A stretch of DNA of 64,000 nucleotides from Adiantum capillus-veneris (GCA_014529385.2 CM043960.1:23932396-23996395); one strand, 5' to 3'. Positions 1 through 16,493 are shown, counted from the first letter of the stretch. The notes: generated by a model not told the origin, from the letters alone. Program-made: numbers and translations.

Positions 1-330
1 CTTCACATCTGAACTCACTAACTGCTCAAAAGATTTGATCATCAATTCTTCTGGTATCCCTCTTACCTTGGTCTCCAGCTCATAGCACTCTAGGTAGCCC
101 TCTGGATTGTATCCATCAAAGAGTCGTCTCTCATCGTATAATGCATCTAAAGCTGCATCCAAAGCTTCATCCATTTGATTTTCTTCTTTACGGTCTCTAT
201 TTCAAGCAGAGATCCTTGAACCACTTGAAGCATCTTTGAAAAATCTAGAACTGTTGACTTATCATCGAAACCGTTCGCACTTAATTCTGCAATCATCTTC
301 ATCATCTGCTCTAAATTCTCCATCTTTACC
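1..330 (-). pseudogene. retrotransposon gag remnant
   Basis: Read on the reverse strand, roughly positions 140 to 1 give an uninterrupted peptide with DGYNPEGYLECYELETKVR followed by GIPEELMIKSFEQLV. This resembles the start of the gag domain of LTR retrotransposons (a D-G-x-P/N-x-x-Y-L pattern followed by a helical capsid region). Only the upstream end of the domain lies in the window, and it runs off the left edge. No zinc knuckle or protease can be seen because they would lie outside. The lineage cannot be assigned. A host gene with a gag-like domain is the alternative. Confidence 0.45.
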
Positions 331-499
331 TCCCACCTCGGCTCGTTTCATGTCGGGTTCACCAAAGATGTCGGGGGATATGTGTTCACTACGTGAGCCG
401 GGCAGGCGTCGGGCCTCTGGCTGTGGAAGGTGTGAAAGAGAGAGAACAAGAAAAAGAGATGTAACTGAATCTGGAAATCACCGTAATCATCAATTAATT

Positions 500-3944
<3,445 letters not shown>

Positions 3945-4092
3945 GAAGCTCTTAAATCTCTGAAAAATAAAAAAATGGTCACAAAAGGTGGAATCTCGAG
4001 TTTTCCTTTCAATTGTTTGAAGCTCTTAAATCTCTGAAAATTTAAAAAATGGTCACAAAAGGTGGAATCTCGAGTATTCCTTTCAATTGGGG
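3945..4092. repeat. two tandem 74-bp units
   Basis: The 74-bp segment beginning GAAGCTCTTAAATCTCTG at 3,945 is repeated at 4,019 with a handful of substitutions. Both units contain a stretch reading TGGTCACAAAAGGTGGAATC. A simple local tandem duplication. Confidence 0.9.
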
Positions 4093-4454
4093 GCGAGGCT
4101 ACATGATACCATGAAAGAGGTTTGGGTTTTGAGTGAGATTTTTGCTTGTATGAACATTGAGGTTTCATGGCTAAAAGTTCAGTGTTTTTCAATGGTCTTT
4201 TTAAGTGAAATTGAATGTGATTTGATGATCCTCTCATCATAATCTCAACTACGAAAACAAGCAATCTCCAAGCACAATAGTAAAGAAGGTTTGTGACTTT
4301 GCTGTCACAAACACTCTTAGATTTTTAGTCACCCTTAGAAAGAGGGTTGGTGATTCTCCACAATCGCTTTTCACAAAGTGTTTGTGACTCTGATGAGGAA
4401 CTCTCACAGCCAGAGGTTTTGCACCTTCCCAGCTAGACCGCACACATTCCGACA

Positions 4455-4523
4455 CCATGGAAGTATGTACAGTGTTATTGTAGGCATACTCCACTAAGGG
4501 TAAGTACTTCTCCCATTGGTATC
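4455..4523 (-). repeat. 69-bp inverted duplication, left copy
   Basis: This integrase segment is present again in opposite orientation at 11,303-11,371 with very few differences. Left of 4,455 and left of 11,303 the sequences are unrelated. It is the shared overlap at the two ends of a probable inversion. Confidence 0.85.
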
Positions 4524-5739
4524 TTTGATCTACTTCTGTTACATAGGCTTTTAGTAGATCAAGAATTGTTAGGCTAGTTATTTCACTTTGGCCATCCGTT
4601 TGCGGGTGATAGGCCGAAGAGAAGTTTAGCCTTGTCCCTAAATTCTCAAAGAGACCCTTCCAAAAATTACTGGTCATTCTAGGATCTCTATCTGACACTA
4701 TGGACATTGGCAATCCATGGTACTTGAAGATTTGTGAAATGAAGAGGGTTGCCATTTGATAGGCTTTGATAGTCTTTATAGGTATAAAATGAGCTTGTTT
4801 ACTGAACCTGTCTACTATCGTCCATATTCTCGTATTCCCATGGATAGACTTAGGCAATCCAAAGATAAAATTCATGTATATGCTCTCCCATGGTGAATTA
4901 GGGATTGGAAAATGTTTAAGCAATCCAGGTTGCTTCTTCCCTCTATCAAATTTCGTCTTTTGGCATACCACACATTTAGAAACATACTCTTGTATGTTTG
5001 CTTTCATGGTAGGCCAATAGAAATATGTTTCAATCCCCTTTAGGGTAGACTAAATCCCTCTATGCCCCGCATAAGGAGGAACATGAGATTCATAGATTAC
5101 TTTCTCACGTAGTGAGTTAGGAGCGCATAGTCTATTGCCATAGAGAAGATAACCATCTTGTAAAGTAAATGATTTATCTTTCTTTCCTAATGCAAGGGAT
5201 GAAATCACATCTCTAAAATCGAGATTAATAGCATACTCATCTATCATAGAGGATAGCTCATTGTGAGTTGCTATGGAAACCACATTCACTCTCGGTCGTC
5301 TTGAGAGTGCATCGGCTACTTGATTATGCTTGGCAGCAATGTGAGCAATATGAAAATGAAATTGCAAAAGGAAATTTGCCCACCTCATTTTTTTGTCGGA
5401 GAGCTTGGTCTGCGTCATGAAGTACTTACGACTTTGGTGATCCGTTCGCAGAATGAAAGGAGTCCACAATAAATAGTGCTTCCATGAGTCTAAGGCATGT
5501 AGAACTACGAGGAGTTCCTTTTCATATATGCCTAGATCTTGCTCAACAGGGTCGAGCCTTCGACTTTGATGATAAGCTAATCTTTTGAATTGAAAATATG
5601 TACCCTTCAACTGTTTTTTCCTGTTATGTGTGCAACACATTATCTGTACTTGACATGGAGGTGGTGTAGATAAATCCAACATCTTAGAGGAGCTACCTCC
5701 ATGGATGTATAGGAAACTTATGCACATGTCACATCGCAA
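4455..5739 (-). pseudogene. Ty3/gypsy pol fragment (RNase H to mid-integrase)
   Basis: Reverse-strand remains of a chromovirus-like polyprotein. About 5,590-5,290 encodes RNase H: GIYEKELLVVLHAL, the LRTDHQSRKYF stretch and the terminal VADALSRRPR. About 5,080-4,930 encodes the integrase zinc-binding part (SHVPPYAGHRGI, then CVVCQKTKFDRGK). The catalytic core follows with IWTIVDRFSKQAHFIP, VSDRDPRMTSNFWKGLF and SSAYHPQTDGQSE. A frame break near 5,050 separates the two open parts. The pol similarity stops at 4,455, inside integrase just after VEYAYNNTVHTS. The missing remainder lies on the plus strand at 11,303, which points to an inversion. No reverse transcriptase or LTR is attached on the upstream side. 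Closely related to the elements at 11.3, 18.3 and 23.8 kb. Confidence 0.9.
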
Positions 5740-7879
5740 GGAACAAGTCGAAGAAATTCATATTGGCCATGCATTGATATTAGCTAACAAAAGATGAAGG
5801 AGGGAGATATGGGAGTTATCCTCTGTAACAAGATGACATGCAGATTGAAGGCTATAGAAATAATGTGAGGGAAGGGTTTGGACAACACCGTTGCAAGTTG
5901 TGCCATAACTCCATACACAAACCTTATACTAGCTAGAATACTTTATGTAATTCCAACTTTTTGATTTGTAAATGATGGTTGCAACAAAATACATTACTGT
6001 GCAACAAGATTTTGCTACAAAATGGATCCAACCTTAATGCATAAAAAATTTACGTTTGAACTGTTTCTAGTCATTGGGAAGAGTTACAAAATACTTTGGC
6101 CTCTTGCCCTTTCTCAAAGGGCCCTCCTACTTGTGCCTTGGTCTTTTTTAACAACGTGTTTCTTCATCAACATCTGGCGCATGCACCTTGAGGTTGGGAA
6201 ATCTAGTCTCCTCATTTGCCTCAGACTGTCAGGCCTCTTCTATAAGTTGAAGGACTGACTGCTTATTTTTTAGCAAATCATGTTTTTCGTATTGTGCCAA
6301 ATGGTGTGGGTTTGTGATTCCACAAGCTAAAACATATATAGCATGTGTCAAAAAGTAGTGACTACACATGCCATAGATGCCAGGCCTAACACTAAACATT
6401 AAAATCGCTGCTTGCTTCTCTAGCAGCATGACCTTGTCTATGTTCCATCTAATAGCTGCGCCTCCTAAATATCTTGAGAGTTTCTTCAATACAAAAAGAG
6501 GAAATTAAGTCTTGTTCTCAGAGAAGCTGGAATGAAAGCAAAGGAAATTTGGGGCGTGCAAATTCTCCAAGTATTGTCCAAGGCAGGAATTATTTCTTTA
6601 ATCTCCCTTGCCTCATCCACTAGGACGAGTATTGAAATCATCATAGACCACAAGCTACGAAAAATAAATACAAGTGTTGGTACATACACATGAAACTCTT
6701 CATCTCTAAAAATCACTTACATAGAATTATACCTTTTTATTTTCATCTTCATCTATGAAAATCACTTACATAGAATTGTACCTTTTGATTTTCATATTCT
6801 TTTACTATTGCAATGCATAAGTCCTATGAGCTCTCGGCTGCAGAGGATGATGATGGTGCATACATTGTTGATGGAGTAATTCTCCCCATCCCTATGATTC
6901 CAAGCCTTTCTTGTATCACCTTGAACTTTGACTCCGTTGGGCGCGTCGCGGCACATGCAGCTACATCCCTGTAAACCATTGCTATTGCCTCTACTGGGTG
7001 TTTGACAAAATCAATTGTTGTTACATGAGCATCCATAATAGAGTACTTGTCTTTGCTAAGGTTGATTATATTGCGATCCTCTAGTAGATCTTGAGAAATT
7101 ATAACAAGGCAATAGTCCTCTCTCAAATCAATTAGTTTCATGATATCATCACGCATTACATAGTGATGATCATTGATGGGGATGGTAGGTAGCACATTTG
7201 TTGGCAAATATCCCTTTGGAATCTAACACCTTCTGATATATGTAAAATAGCACTTGCTGGTTGCACAACTCCTTATCAATGACCCCACGTTGACTACTAT
7301 GCCTCGAATGCTAAGAACGGCCAGAAAGTCAGGTCCACATCAAACCTCAAGCATCCTCAAAGGATTAGTCATATAATCATGAAAATACTGATCAACAACT
7401 ACTAGATTCCCATTCACTTGATTCCACCTTATGTAGTGGAAGGAAGGTATGAAGTTATGAGAAGCTATCATGCATTTACACACAACATACTTCTTATCTA
7501 CTTTACATAAGATTCCATCAAAATCATGAACTCCCAACACTCTTCCAAAAAATCGAGGCATTTCTTAAGACTTGTAGATGAACATAGTTGGAGTCTTCCT
7601 AAGCTCCTCATCAGTGAAGAAGTTGATGAACACATGCATGAGAATGAACATTAAAACATGTAAGGTTCTCGTACACCAACCTGTAGTATGCCGGCATGGC
7701 ATCTCTACTTGACCGATGCTATTGTTCTCCTCAAGCTGACTAGTTGCCTTCGCTGCTTGATATGAAGGTGATGACTACACAGTTCCTATTTGATCACTTA
7801 TCTTTGCGCATGAAACTCTAAAAAACCAAAGGTGAATGTCATTTCCTCCAATGGGCTAAGAAGCTACTTATAATAGGGG
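5740..7879. other. unassigned region with short reverse-strand open frames
   Basis: Several adjacent reverse-strand open stretches occur: 7,561-7,340 (73 codons), 7,207-6,824 (127 codons, ending in a Ser-rich tail), 6,716-6,486 and 6,489-6,229. I recognise no domain in them and cannot say whether they are exons of one decayed gene or chance. Direct near-repeats of a 35-bp piece (AAAATCACTTACATAGAATT) occur around 6,710 and 6,758. Confidence 0.3.
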
Positions 7880-10800
7880 ATCACCTTTCCAAAGAACCTT
7901 TTTTCAAAAGCCTGGCCTTGAAAGTTATGAGAAATCTTTGTAAAGATGTGGATTTAGCAAGCCCTAGGGCGGCTTGGTATATATTTTCCAAGAATATTAG
8001 AAAGAAACAAGAATTGTAGGCCCTAGAAGGAATAAATATCACGAGGAGGGCTTGAAGCAACTTGCTAATGAAATAGAGCTACTAACCTCCAAAAGTCAGG
8101 AACGGTCAACCTCTGAAGCTGAGCATAAAAGGTGGCTAGAAGCTAAAGTTGATGTGACCAAACGAAAACTTGAGGACGTGAGGAAGGACACAATATTATC
8201 TAGAGAAACCTTCCTTTAGTCAAAGGAAGATAATCAAGGACACTTCTTCATGGCCCTAAACGTCACAAGAAATTGGGGCATTGTCTACTCACTCACAAAT
8301 GGGGAAGAGAATGATGTTAAGAACCCAAAAAAAATGGCTCATCTGATGCTTGATCACTCACTTGAGGCCCGTTCCCTAAAAGTGGATGAAGCCATAAATA
8401 CTCTTCTTGGGAGTTTCAAAAAAATATTATCCTACTCAGACATACACCAACTTTTTGGAGAAGGCATTCACTAAGGAGGAAGGCTATCTCGCAATGCAAG
8501 CATTAGGCAAGGAGAACTCCCTTGGGTGGGATGGATTGACTATTAAGTTTTTCAAATAATTTTGGGATGATCTTTAGTCCTCAATCATGCAAATGGCTAA
8601 TCAAGCCCTGGTCAATGGGGTCCTTGAATCAAGCATAAAAAGCAGACCTATCATCAAACAAATTTGTTGCTCCCAACTAGAACATTGGCATCCCATAGCT
8701 ATGATGTCAATGTCTTATGGAATTATTGCCAAAAACATTGTCCTTAGGCTCTCTCCCTCCTTGATAAAGCTAATACTCCCCACCAGCATGGATTTATCAA
8801 CAAGGGAAGATCAATCTATGATAACATTTTGGTAGAAATTGTCGGCATAGAGTATGCAACATTCACTAAGCAAGAGTGTATCATGTTACAACTGGATCTA
8901 GATAAAGCCTATGAGAAGATCACATGGTCGTTCATTAAAGATGTCATGAAGTTGGGCTTTGGGCCGTGGATGCGTAGATTATTGGTATGCACCCTTGGTG
9001 TTGGTAGCTAATCTGAGCTTTTGTTCGATGAGAGAATTGTGGGTACATTCTAGGTCAAAAGATAAATCAAGTAGGGATGCCTGCTAGCCCCTTTGATGTT
9101 CACCATCATCGGATCTCATCCTTTGGTTTCCATGCTTGAAGACAATGCTACAAGAGGGGATATTTAAGGGCCATCCCTACCTAACAACAACCAACTGCTT
9201 GCAAAGCTCGTTGCAGAGGACTCCCTGATCTTCCTCAAAGATTTCCCTCAGGTGATTAGAAAGGTTCTAAAGATTGTGAAAACGTATTCCCGAGCCTCAA
9301 GGTCAAAATGTAGTATTGAAAAATCAAGATTGACTGCACTCTCAAAAAATGACTTCTTGAATCCGTCGATGTGTACCGGGGAGATAGTCTTAAAAGGAAA
9401 GGTATTTCATCACCTGAGAGCCCCTCTGGGGTGGAAATTACCCACAAGAAAAGATTCATAGGGGTATTGAATAAGGTAAGAAGCAAGATGCAAAGTGTGG
9501 GAATATGCGCTTTTTCCCTTCCCAAGCAGAGTGAAAGTGATCAACACGCTTATGCTCCCATACATAGCCTTCAATGGTCGGATGCTTAAGTTAGCCAAAT
9601 GCAACTGGAAAGAATTCCTGAAATTGGTTAAAATATTCTTATAGAAAAACAACACCAAAGACTCGACCCCCTAGGATTAGGCTAGATGCAAGGCCGTTGC
9701 AAGACCAATAGAGCAAGATGGTGTCAAGATCCTTGACGCTAGTACTCATGCGCAGACCCACTGTGCCAAGTTTTTGGTAGAAATCATGAAGCAAGACCAA
9801 GTATGGGCTATTATGACAAAGGACATGATGGACAAGGCTAACATGTGCTCTCAAGGTGGTCAATGGAAAGGGCTTGAGGTGCACGATCGATTGCTTGCCC
9901 CTTGGTGGTCTGGCCTCAGACTTGGGGGCACAACGGACGAGCTAGTTTGAAAATGCAATAGAGCAACGGAGTCCTTGGAATGGGGAGAGATAACAAGGTA
10001 TTTTCACAACTATATATCTCACTAGTCCCCTTTCCTATCTAAGGCGAGAAGCATCTTACTAAACCCATTTTGGAGGGAGGTTGCCAGAAAGATAAATAAC
10101 AAAGGACTATGATGGCTGGGCCATCTTTGGGAGAGCAGCAACAAAAGTTGCAAAGGAATAGACCATTTGGTTACCCAATTAGTGGGACTAAAACACTGAT
10201 GGTCAATAGATCTTTAGAACGGCTAGACAGATGTTGGCTGCCTATCTATGAGTCCAAGTTCGAGCGGAAAGCATGGTGATGGCCTAAGAACATACATTTC
10301 CTTAAACCTCAAACCAAGGACGTTCACAACAGCCTAAGGGTCTCGAAAAATTGGTTCTCCCTCCTGAACAAGTAGTTGGGTAAGCAATTGCTAGAATCAA
10401 GAGGGGTGAAGGTTTTGTGGGGAGCCTTGAAATTGATGTGAAGGTTCTAACCAGAGGTATTGGGGTTGATAGATGCTCGCAATGCAGAATGGCTAGTGAG
10501 GACCTCCCTCACTTATTCAAGGAGTGCCCGACGATCTGTGACATGGCAAGGACGATTTGCAAATGGATTCAAAATACTTGGAAGATAAGTCTCTTTAAGA
10601 ATGATCTCTTCCTTGGGAGAAAGGTGCTTCAAAGCCAAGTGCTGCTTATTTGTACACAAATTATTAGATTCTGCTACTTCAAACAAGTGTGGAAGGTTTT
10701 GTGGGGATCCTTGCAATTGATGTGAAGGTTCTAGCCAGAGGTATTGGGCTTGATAGATGCTTGCAATGCAGAATGGCTAGTGAGGACCTCCCTCACTTAT

Positions 10801-11302
10801 TCAAGGAGTGCCCAACGATCTGTGACATGGAAGGGACGATTTGCAAATGGATTCAAAATACCTGGAAGATAATGCTCTTTAAGAATGATCTCTGCCTTGG
10901 GAGAAAGGTGCTTAAAAGGAAAGTGCTGCTTATTTGTACACAATTATTAGATTCTGCTACTTCAAACACATCTGGAAGGCGAGGAATTGTCGGGTCTTCA
11001 AGAATGCCCTAGAAACATCTAGGTTCACGAAGATTATACAAGAAAGCGGGGAAGGGATTATCGTCACCACTGCAAACAGAAGAACACTGAAGAGTGGAAT
11101 ATGGCAATTGGTGCCGCAATGGCTTGCAGGTTTATTTGTATGGGTTCCTGCTCATGTGGAGGGTTGTTCCATGTTCAGTCAGTCTTCTCTTTTGATTGCC
11201 GTGGAGTGGCTCCACTATCCATTGATGTATCTCCAATGTGTGTAATTTTTGGGAGATTTCATGGCTTGTTGGTACGAGCATGGCTTGAATTTGTAATTAT
11301 TT
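7880..11302 (+). mobile_element. LINE (L1-like) retrotransposon, 5' truncated
   Basis: Forward-strand non-LTR reverse transcriptase remnant broken by stops and frameshifts. About 8,100-8,470 gives the linker between endonuclease and RT. At 8,520-8,600 is GWDGLTIKFFK, the classic RT entry motif. At 8,670-8,760 the HWHPIAMMSMSYGIIAKN block corresponds to the WRPI...YKI motif. At 8,885-8,960 LQLDLDKAYEKITWSF carries the first catalytic Asp. Near 9,210 the FADD box reads VAEDS, so the first Asp of the pair is Glu. At 10,440-10,600 a CSQCRMASEDLPHLFKECP motif matches the zinc-binding domain found after plant LINE RTs. No endonuclease or poly(A) tail was found. The copy is dead. Confidence 0.85.
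10408..10975 (+). repeat. two tandem 284-bp units inside the LINE
   Basis: The zinc-binding-domain segment starting GAAGGTTTTGTGGGG at 10,408 is repeated from 10,692 with scattered substitutions. Both copies still encode the CxxC...HLFKECP motif, so the duplication happened within the LINE body. Confidence 0.92.
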
Positions 11303-11371
11303 GATACCAATGGGAGAAGTACTTACCCTTAGTGGAGTATGCCTACAATAACAGTGTACATACTTCCACGG
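11303..11371 (+). repeat. 69-bp inverted duplication, right copy
   Basis: Forward-strand counterpart of 4,455-4,523. It begins abruptly after LINE tail sequence and continues smoothly into integrase, so the junction with non-gypsy sequence is at 11,303. Confidence 0.85.
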
Positions 11372-12413
11372 GAAAAGCACCTTTTGATGTAATTGAGGGA
11401 AGATAAAAAAGTCCCCTGCTACTTAAGGTACGCGGGAAGATCTTCGCTGCAGATGAATATAGCCGAGACCTACAAGAATCTTTCCAAAAGATTAAGGATG
11501 CTATCTGTATCTCACAGCAAAGGCAAAAGGCTGCTGTTGACAAGCACAGAAGAGCCCAAGCCTTTAAAGAAAATGATTGGGTCTTACTCAAATTTCCCAA
11601 GGCTCGATTAAGGCACACGACGGGCAAGAATCCTACGGGACACCAAAAGTACCATGCTAAATTAACAAAAAGATACTATGGTCCCTTCCAAATTCTTAGG
11701 CAAATCAATGAGATGGCCTATCAACTTAAGTTGCCCAACCATTGGCTCATACACAATGCTTTTCATGTGAGCCTATTAAAGCCTTACAAAGGAGAGCCAA
11801 TCATTTTCATGTGAGCCTATTAAAGCCTTACAAAGGAGAGCCACCTCAAGAACAAACTATTGAAGACCCACCAGAGCTTCTTTGTAGCCTGAGTCCATTC
11901 TCTGAAATGAAGACAAGGTACTAACAGGCGGTAAGACTATCCAACGATATCTTATTAAGTTTAAGAATTATCCTTTTGAAGATGCTAGATAGAAGCAAGG
12001 CATACAATTGAAGGATAACCTAAACCTTGTCAATGCTTACAATGTTTTCCTAGAGTAAGCAAATGTACAAATGTTTAAAATCAACACAGTTTTTGTCTTA
12101 TAAGACTCTCTTTTTCTTTATTGTGCACAAATATGAAGTATTATGCATGCTTAGATCAAGTTTGCGGAGACGGCGTCTTGCAAACACCAAGTAGAGCTTG
12201 TCGCTCTACTATGGAAGATTGATAGGACTAATGTGCAGACATGCTTGTGGGGCAGCTTAGGCTCTCAAGCGCCAAATGGACTAATCATCCATTCTGGAAC
12301 GATGTCGTAGGGTAACATAGGGATCCTCTAATCGCTAGAAAAAGGACTAATGAATAGGATTTATCTTCTCTACCCCATAGTCGAGGACGAGTCTGATTTC
12401 AAGAGAGAGGTAA
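11303..12413 (+). pseudogene. Ty3/gypsy pol 3' part (integrase C-terminus and chromodomain-like end)
   Basis: Starts mid-integrase (WEKYLPLVEYAYNNSVHTST) and runs through the integrase C-terminal region: [45 protein letters not shown] and [18 protein letters not shown]. The last segment (IKFKNYPFEDA-type, about 11,935-12,060) resembles a chromodomain, as in chromoviruses. A 44-bp piece around 11,760-11,830 encoding [12 protein letters not shown] is duplicated. A purine-rich tract (AAGAGAGAGGTAA) ends directly at the LTR at 12,414, consistent with the polypurine tract. Several stops and frameshifts are present. Confidence 0.9.
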
Positions 12414-13994
12414 TGTCATAATAACTAATATCTAATTCTCCTAAATGATTTTCTCATGTTAAACTGATCGTTTAATATGGGGAAGTGCCAGGGGAGAAAA
12501 AGCTAGAATATTGGTTAACCTGGTAGACCGGCCACATTAGGGATCCAAAGGAGGGAAAATAGTGATCCAAAGGGGGGCCATCTCCAAAAGAGCAATGTGC
12601 AACAATGGGCTTAAAAGACCCTAAGGTTCAACCTATTAAGACTTCTAAAATGCTAAGGTTCCAAAATTCAAAGGTTGTGTCCAAAGGTAAAACACTAGGA
12701 AAATTGGATGCTTTGTGTGTGTACCAAAAAGTCTTCATGGCTCCTACATAGGAGGGGGAGAGCCTTGCAAGTAAGGGGATGAGAGAGAAACACACACACA
12801 CACACACACAGGGAATGAGGGACACATGTGAGCTCCCTAGCCCAGATGCCCACAAGGTGCACTCAAATCCTATTGGATGGCCATGGAGGTGGACCAATGA
12901 GAATTAGGTTAGAGTAGATTTAGTTTAATTAATTTAAAAATAGTTAGTTAAAGAACCAATAAGAATTAAGCTCTCTAGAAGACTATTGGACAGTCTCCCA
13001 AGGGGTCCAATGAGCATTTAGCAGCCCAATGGCTTGCTTGATTCCTATTGGCCAGGAGACAAAGGGGTCCAATGAGAGTTTAGTTGCATTAAATAATCAC
13101 CTAAAGCTCTCACAAAACAAGAAACGGGGACACTTGCCAGAAGGCTATCACTTATGCTCTTGAAATTCCATTGGCTAAGCCTGAAGAGGTCCAATAGGGT
13201 GTGGGCATGAGCAAATAACAAGAGGAGTCGACCAAGAGAGAGGGGGCGGGCTGATTTTCTCAAGGCATTATTGCATACACACTCACACTAGTCCATGTGT
13301 GGAGTAAGGAGACTCTCTCTCTCTCTCCTTCTCAAGCTTTAATGGAAAGCTTATCACCTACTCCAAGCTTGTGAGAAGGGAGGCCTACACCAACAACTCT
13401 TGGCTTTGTGATGTGAATCCAACCAAGAGCCAAGCTTCAATGCATGCTCATCTCCTTACCACGCTAATTACTAAGCTAAACTATGCTAATATGAGTGATT
13501 ATGTGAGGAGATGTACATCTTTCTCATAAGACTACTCATTCTTCCTCTCAATCTACTCTCATACCCCACTAGCTCTCAACATCTTCGAAGGTGTGTGAGG
13601 TCTTGGGTCTGAGACCGTGAGGGAATCGATGTTGTGTTTTATAAGTGTTTTGCTTAGTGCTTGAAGTTTCCATCTTCATTGCACTAGCTAGTATTGAAGG
13701 AACACAAAGAATTGTATTGTAAAATGTCTCTCTTGATGGGAGAAACCATAATACAAAGCCTTTTGGAGGGGGGACCGGCTCCGTCTAAATCCGGTCCTCA
13801 ACTGTTGTCAATAGATTAATTTCTCTCTCTTTTGAAGTATTGTTCATGCTATCTTACTAGGTGTTATACCTTTTTGTTGCTCTCTCCACCCAAGCACTCT
13901 TGTTATTCTCATTAGGAATCTATTCTAATGAAATGCTCACTATGTTCATGCTATTTTCTGCTACACACATGTTAGTAGGCCATTAAATGTTACA
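12414..13994 (+). repeat. LTR of gypsy family 1, copy D (1,581 bp)
   Basis: Begins TGTCATAATAACTAATATCT and ends ATTAAATGTTACA, giving the TG...CA ends of an LTR. It matches the LTRs starting at 18,255, 23,804 and 39,725. It contains a (CA)n tract and several CCAATRRGAAT-like repeats. This is the 3' LTR of the decayed element at 11.3-12.4 kb. No matching 5' LTR lies upstream in this window. Confidence 0.9.
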
Positions 13995-16053
13995 CAAAGC
14001 ATAAAATGGAAAAGTACAACATAAGAGAAAACTAGTACAATGGTCGAGTGTGAAGTGTTAGTGACTGGGATGGATTGTTAAGTGTGTTAACACTTCTGTA
14101 GGTAGACCAATTAGTTGGTGTAATCCAACTATAGTATCACTGGCAGAGATATATATATCCACCAAGGCACACCATTGATGATGACAGTCAGTGATAGTCA
14201 TCCAAGAGTAGTACATGTTGAGCTTGACATCTCAACATTCTTCTTGGAAACCATGTCGCTTGTAAATAAATTGGTTATAAATATTTCATTTTGCTAAAAG
14301 GTTCTCTCTTTGATTCACCTTATCATGTGAAGTCACTTGAGTCCAATGTCGTAAATAGGGGTTTTTCCAAAACTGTTCGCTCGCAGGTAGCATTCCCTTT
14401 TTTATATAGTCTAAATCCCTTGGGTACATACAAAGACACAGTGAGAGACTTGCCTACTATTGGGATTGGATTGCCCACTAAGATTCCTATCTTCCATGGA
14501 TTTATGACATTGAATGCCATTGGGCACTACCCAATGTTGCATCACTTGCCTAATGCTACCGTTCACTTTTCGAGCCTTCAACAGCTCCTCTCCTTTGTGA
14601 ATTGATATTGTTCTTGCAAGCCATGACCACCTTTTCTCCCTTTCTATTGACCTACCTTAGTCTTTAACAAATTGAAATTAGTGACTTAGTCCATGTGAAT
14701 TGTAGGCTTTTTAGATTGCTGCTTCATGAAAACTATTTGGAAGGATAAGTGGAAGCAAATATTTTGATCTCTGTATTAGGCGTAGTTTTTATAATCCTTT
14801 TGAATAAAAGTAATACACTACTTTAGGACAATGCAAAACAAGCATGGTATGCAAAGGAAAATCCACATTCTATAGATTCAGAAAGAAATCATAGAAGGTG
14901 CAAGGAATGCAAGTCATGGCAACATTAACAAAAATAAGTTGGTTCAAAGCACTCACCAGATAATTTTTGGTTATGCTAATATAATATACTCACCATTGTG
15001 AGTTCTGCAAAAAAAAAAAACCCAAAGATAAGTGAGCATTGACAGATACTAAAGGAGCTCTTACACCTTAGTTTTTCTTTTAATCTTGGTAGTGACCCTA
15101 CCTCTCCATCACCTTTCTTTTTTTTTTCAATAAAGCCGTTCGAAGCTTCGCTTCGACTAGTTTTATGCGATTGCGCCCACTCACCCACACACACATGTCT
15201 CAGAGGTTGAACCATAGTGGGTGTGCTTGGAGCCCCTCAGCTTTACCACCAGGCCAACTCCCCTTGACTGCATATACATGCATTAGAAAGTAAGAGTTTT
15301 CCGCTTAAGATCTCTCATCTCCCCTCTTTTCCCCTTTCAACATGCATACAAAGGATGGGTTGCTGTTATGGTAGATATTTCCAAAATAGTACCTCTCTTC
15401 CTTGCTCTCCCTATCTCAACGGTTTTTGTTCAACACATGCTTATTACACTATTTCCAATACCTATGAAGAGTTGGAGGCCGATGGCATGGCGGGTTTTGA
15501 GATCAATCCGTTTAGGCTTTGACGTGGAGGTAAGCAAGGTGCCATTGAACTGTCTATTTATAATTTATGTACTCGTAGATATGAGGGCAAGGAAATGGCC
15601 GCAAGGAAGAAAGTCACCAAACAAACCTATGCACGATGGGAGAGATGGATGAAGAAAGTTTGGTTGAAATGGTAAGGTGCCGTGATTTGCATCAGAGGAA
15701 GCATGGAGTCATATCATCAGCACACAAGCTATCAGGGGCATCATTTCCATTGGGTGTCATAGTGGACATATGTATGTTGCTGGCAGTGGTGCAAAGGCAT
15801 CAAGAGATAAAAAAGTAGCCTTGGTTGTGATTCCTATAGGAGTTATGATCAATCGGATAATAACACCTTAAATACGTGAACGCAATTGAGAGTAGAGCAA
15901 GCAATCTATATCGATGAAATGTGCATATTCTCCAAGGCAGCCAATGAATGAGAGGACTCTCTCACGCTTGCAACAAGGGTGGATTTGATATGTACAAAAA
16001 GCCACTGCAAATGAGCACTGTACTAGGTAGGCCTAAGGTTGAAGTTGTCTTTT
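13995..16053. other. no gene supported
   Basis: Open frames at 14,291-14,605 and 15,368-15,818 are uninterrupted for 100 codons or so, but match nothing I recognise and have no flanking exon signals I trust. A short palindromic stretch GTTCGAAGCTTCGCTTCG lies near 15,137. Confidence 0.3.
16045..16053 (+). repeat. 9-bp target site duplication of the MITE, left
   Basis: TTGTCTTTT, identical to 16,494-16,502. Confidence 0.9.
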
Positions 16054-16493
16054 GGGAAAATTACCAAAATACCCCTCTAATTTGTGGAAATTCCCAAAAT
16101 ACCCCTCAAATTTCAAAAATTCCCAAAATACCCTTGTATCTATTTTAGCTGGATTGTTCACTATTTCCTAATCTTTATTCGTTTTTGACAATGTATATCC
16201 GTTTTCTAGTGCTTAGCATGTAATCTGTCACAAATTACCTCCCAAAAAAAAGACAATTATGTCTAAAAATAATGAAGCAATTCATCTGCAAAGCCTACAT
16301 AACCAGCTCAAATTCTAGTTTTAGTATCTTGTATTCATAGACAATCAGTCTTCTTATGAAAAAAAGCTACAATTGTTTTAATTTTTGGATAAATTTACTC
16401 TCACAACCAGAGGTATTTTGGGAATTTTGGAAAATTTGAAGGGCATTTTGGGAATTATTGACAAAATATGAGGGGTATTTTGGGAATTTTCCC
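16054..16493. mobile_element. Mutator-type foldback MITE, 440 bp
   Basis: The two ends are long inverted repeats of about 85 bp. The left arm starts GGGAAAATTACCAAAATACC and the right arm read in reverse starts GGGAAAATTCCCAAAATACC. Each arm holds three direct copies of a CCCAAAATACCCCT-type unit. The element is flanked by a perfect 9-bp duplication, TTGTCTTTT, at 16,045-16,053 and 16,494-16,502. A 9-bp duplication with long terminal inverted repeats is the signature of the Mutator (MULE) superfamily. There is no transposase, so it depends on a relative elsewhere. It sits 84 bp beyond the 3' end of the tRNA-Leu gene. Confidence 0.9.
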
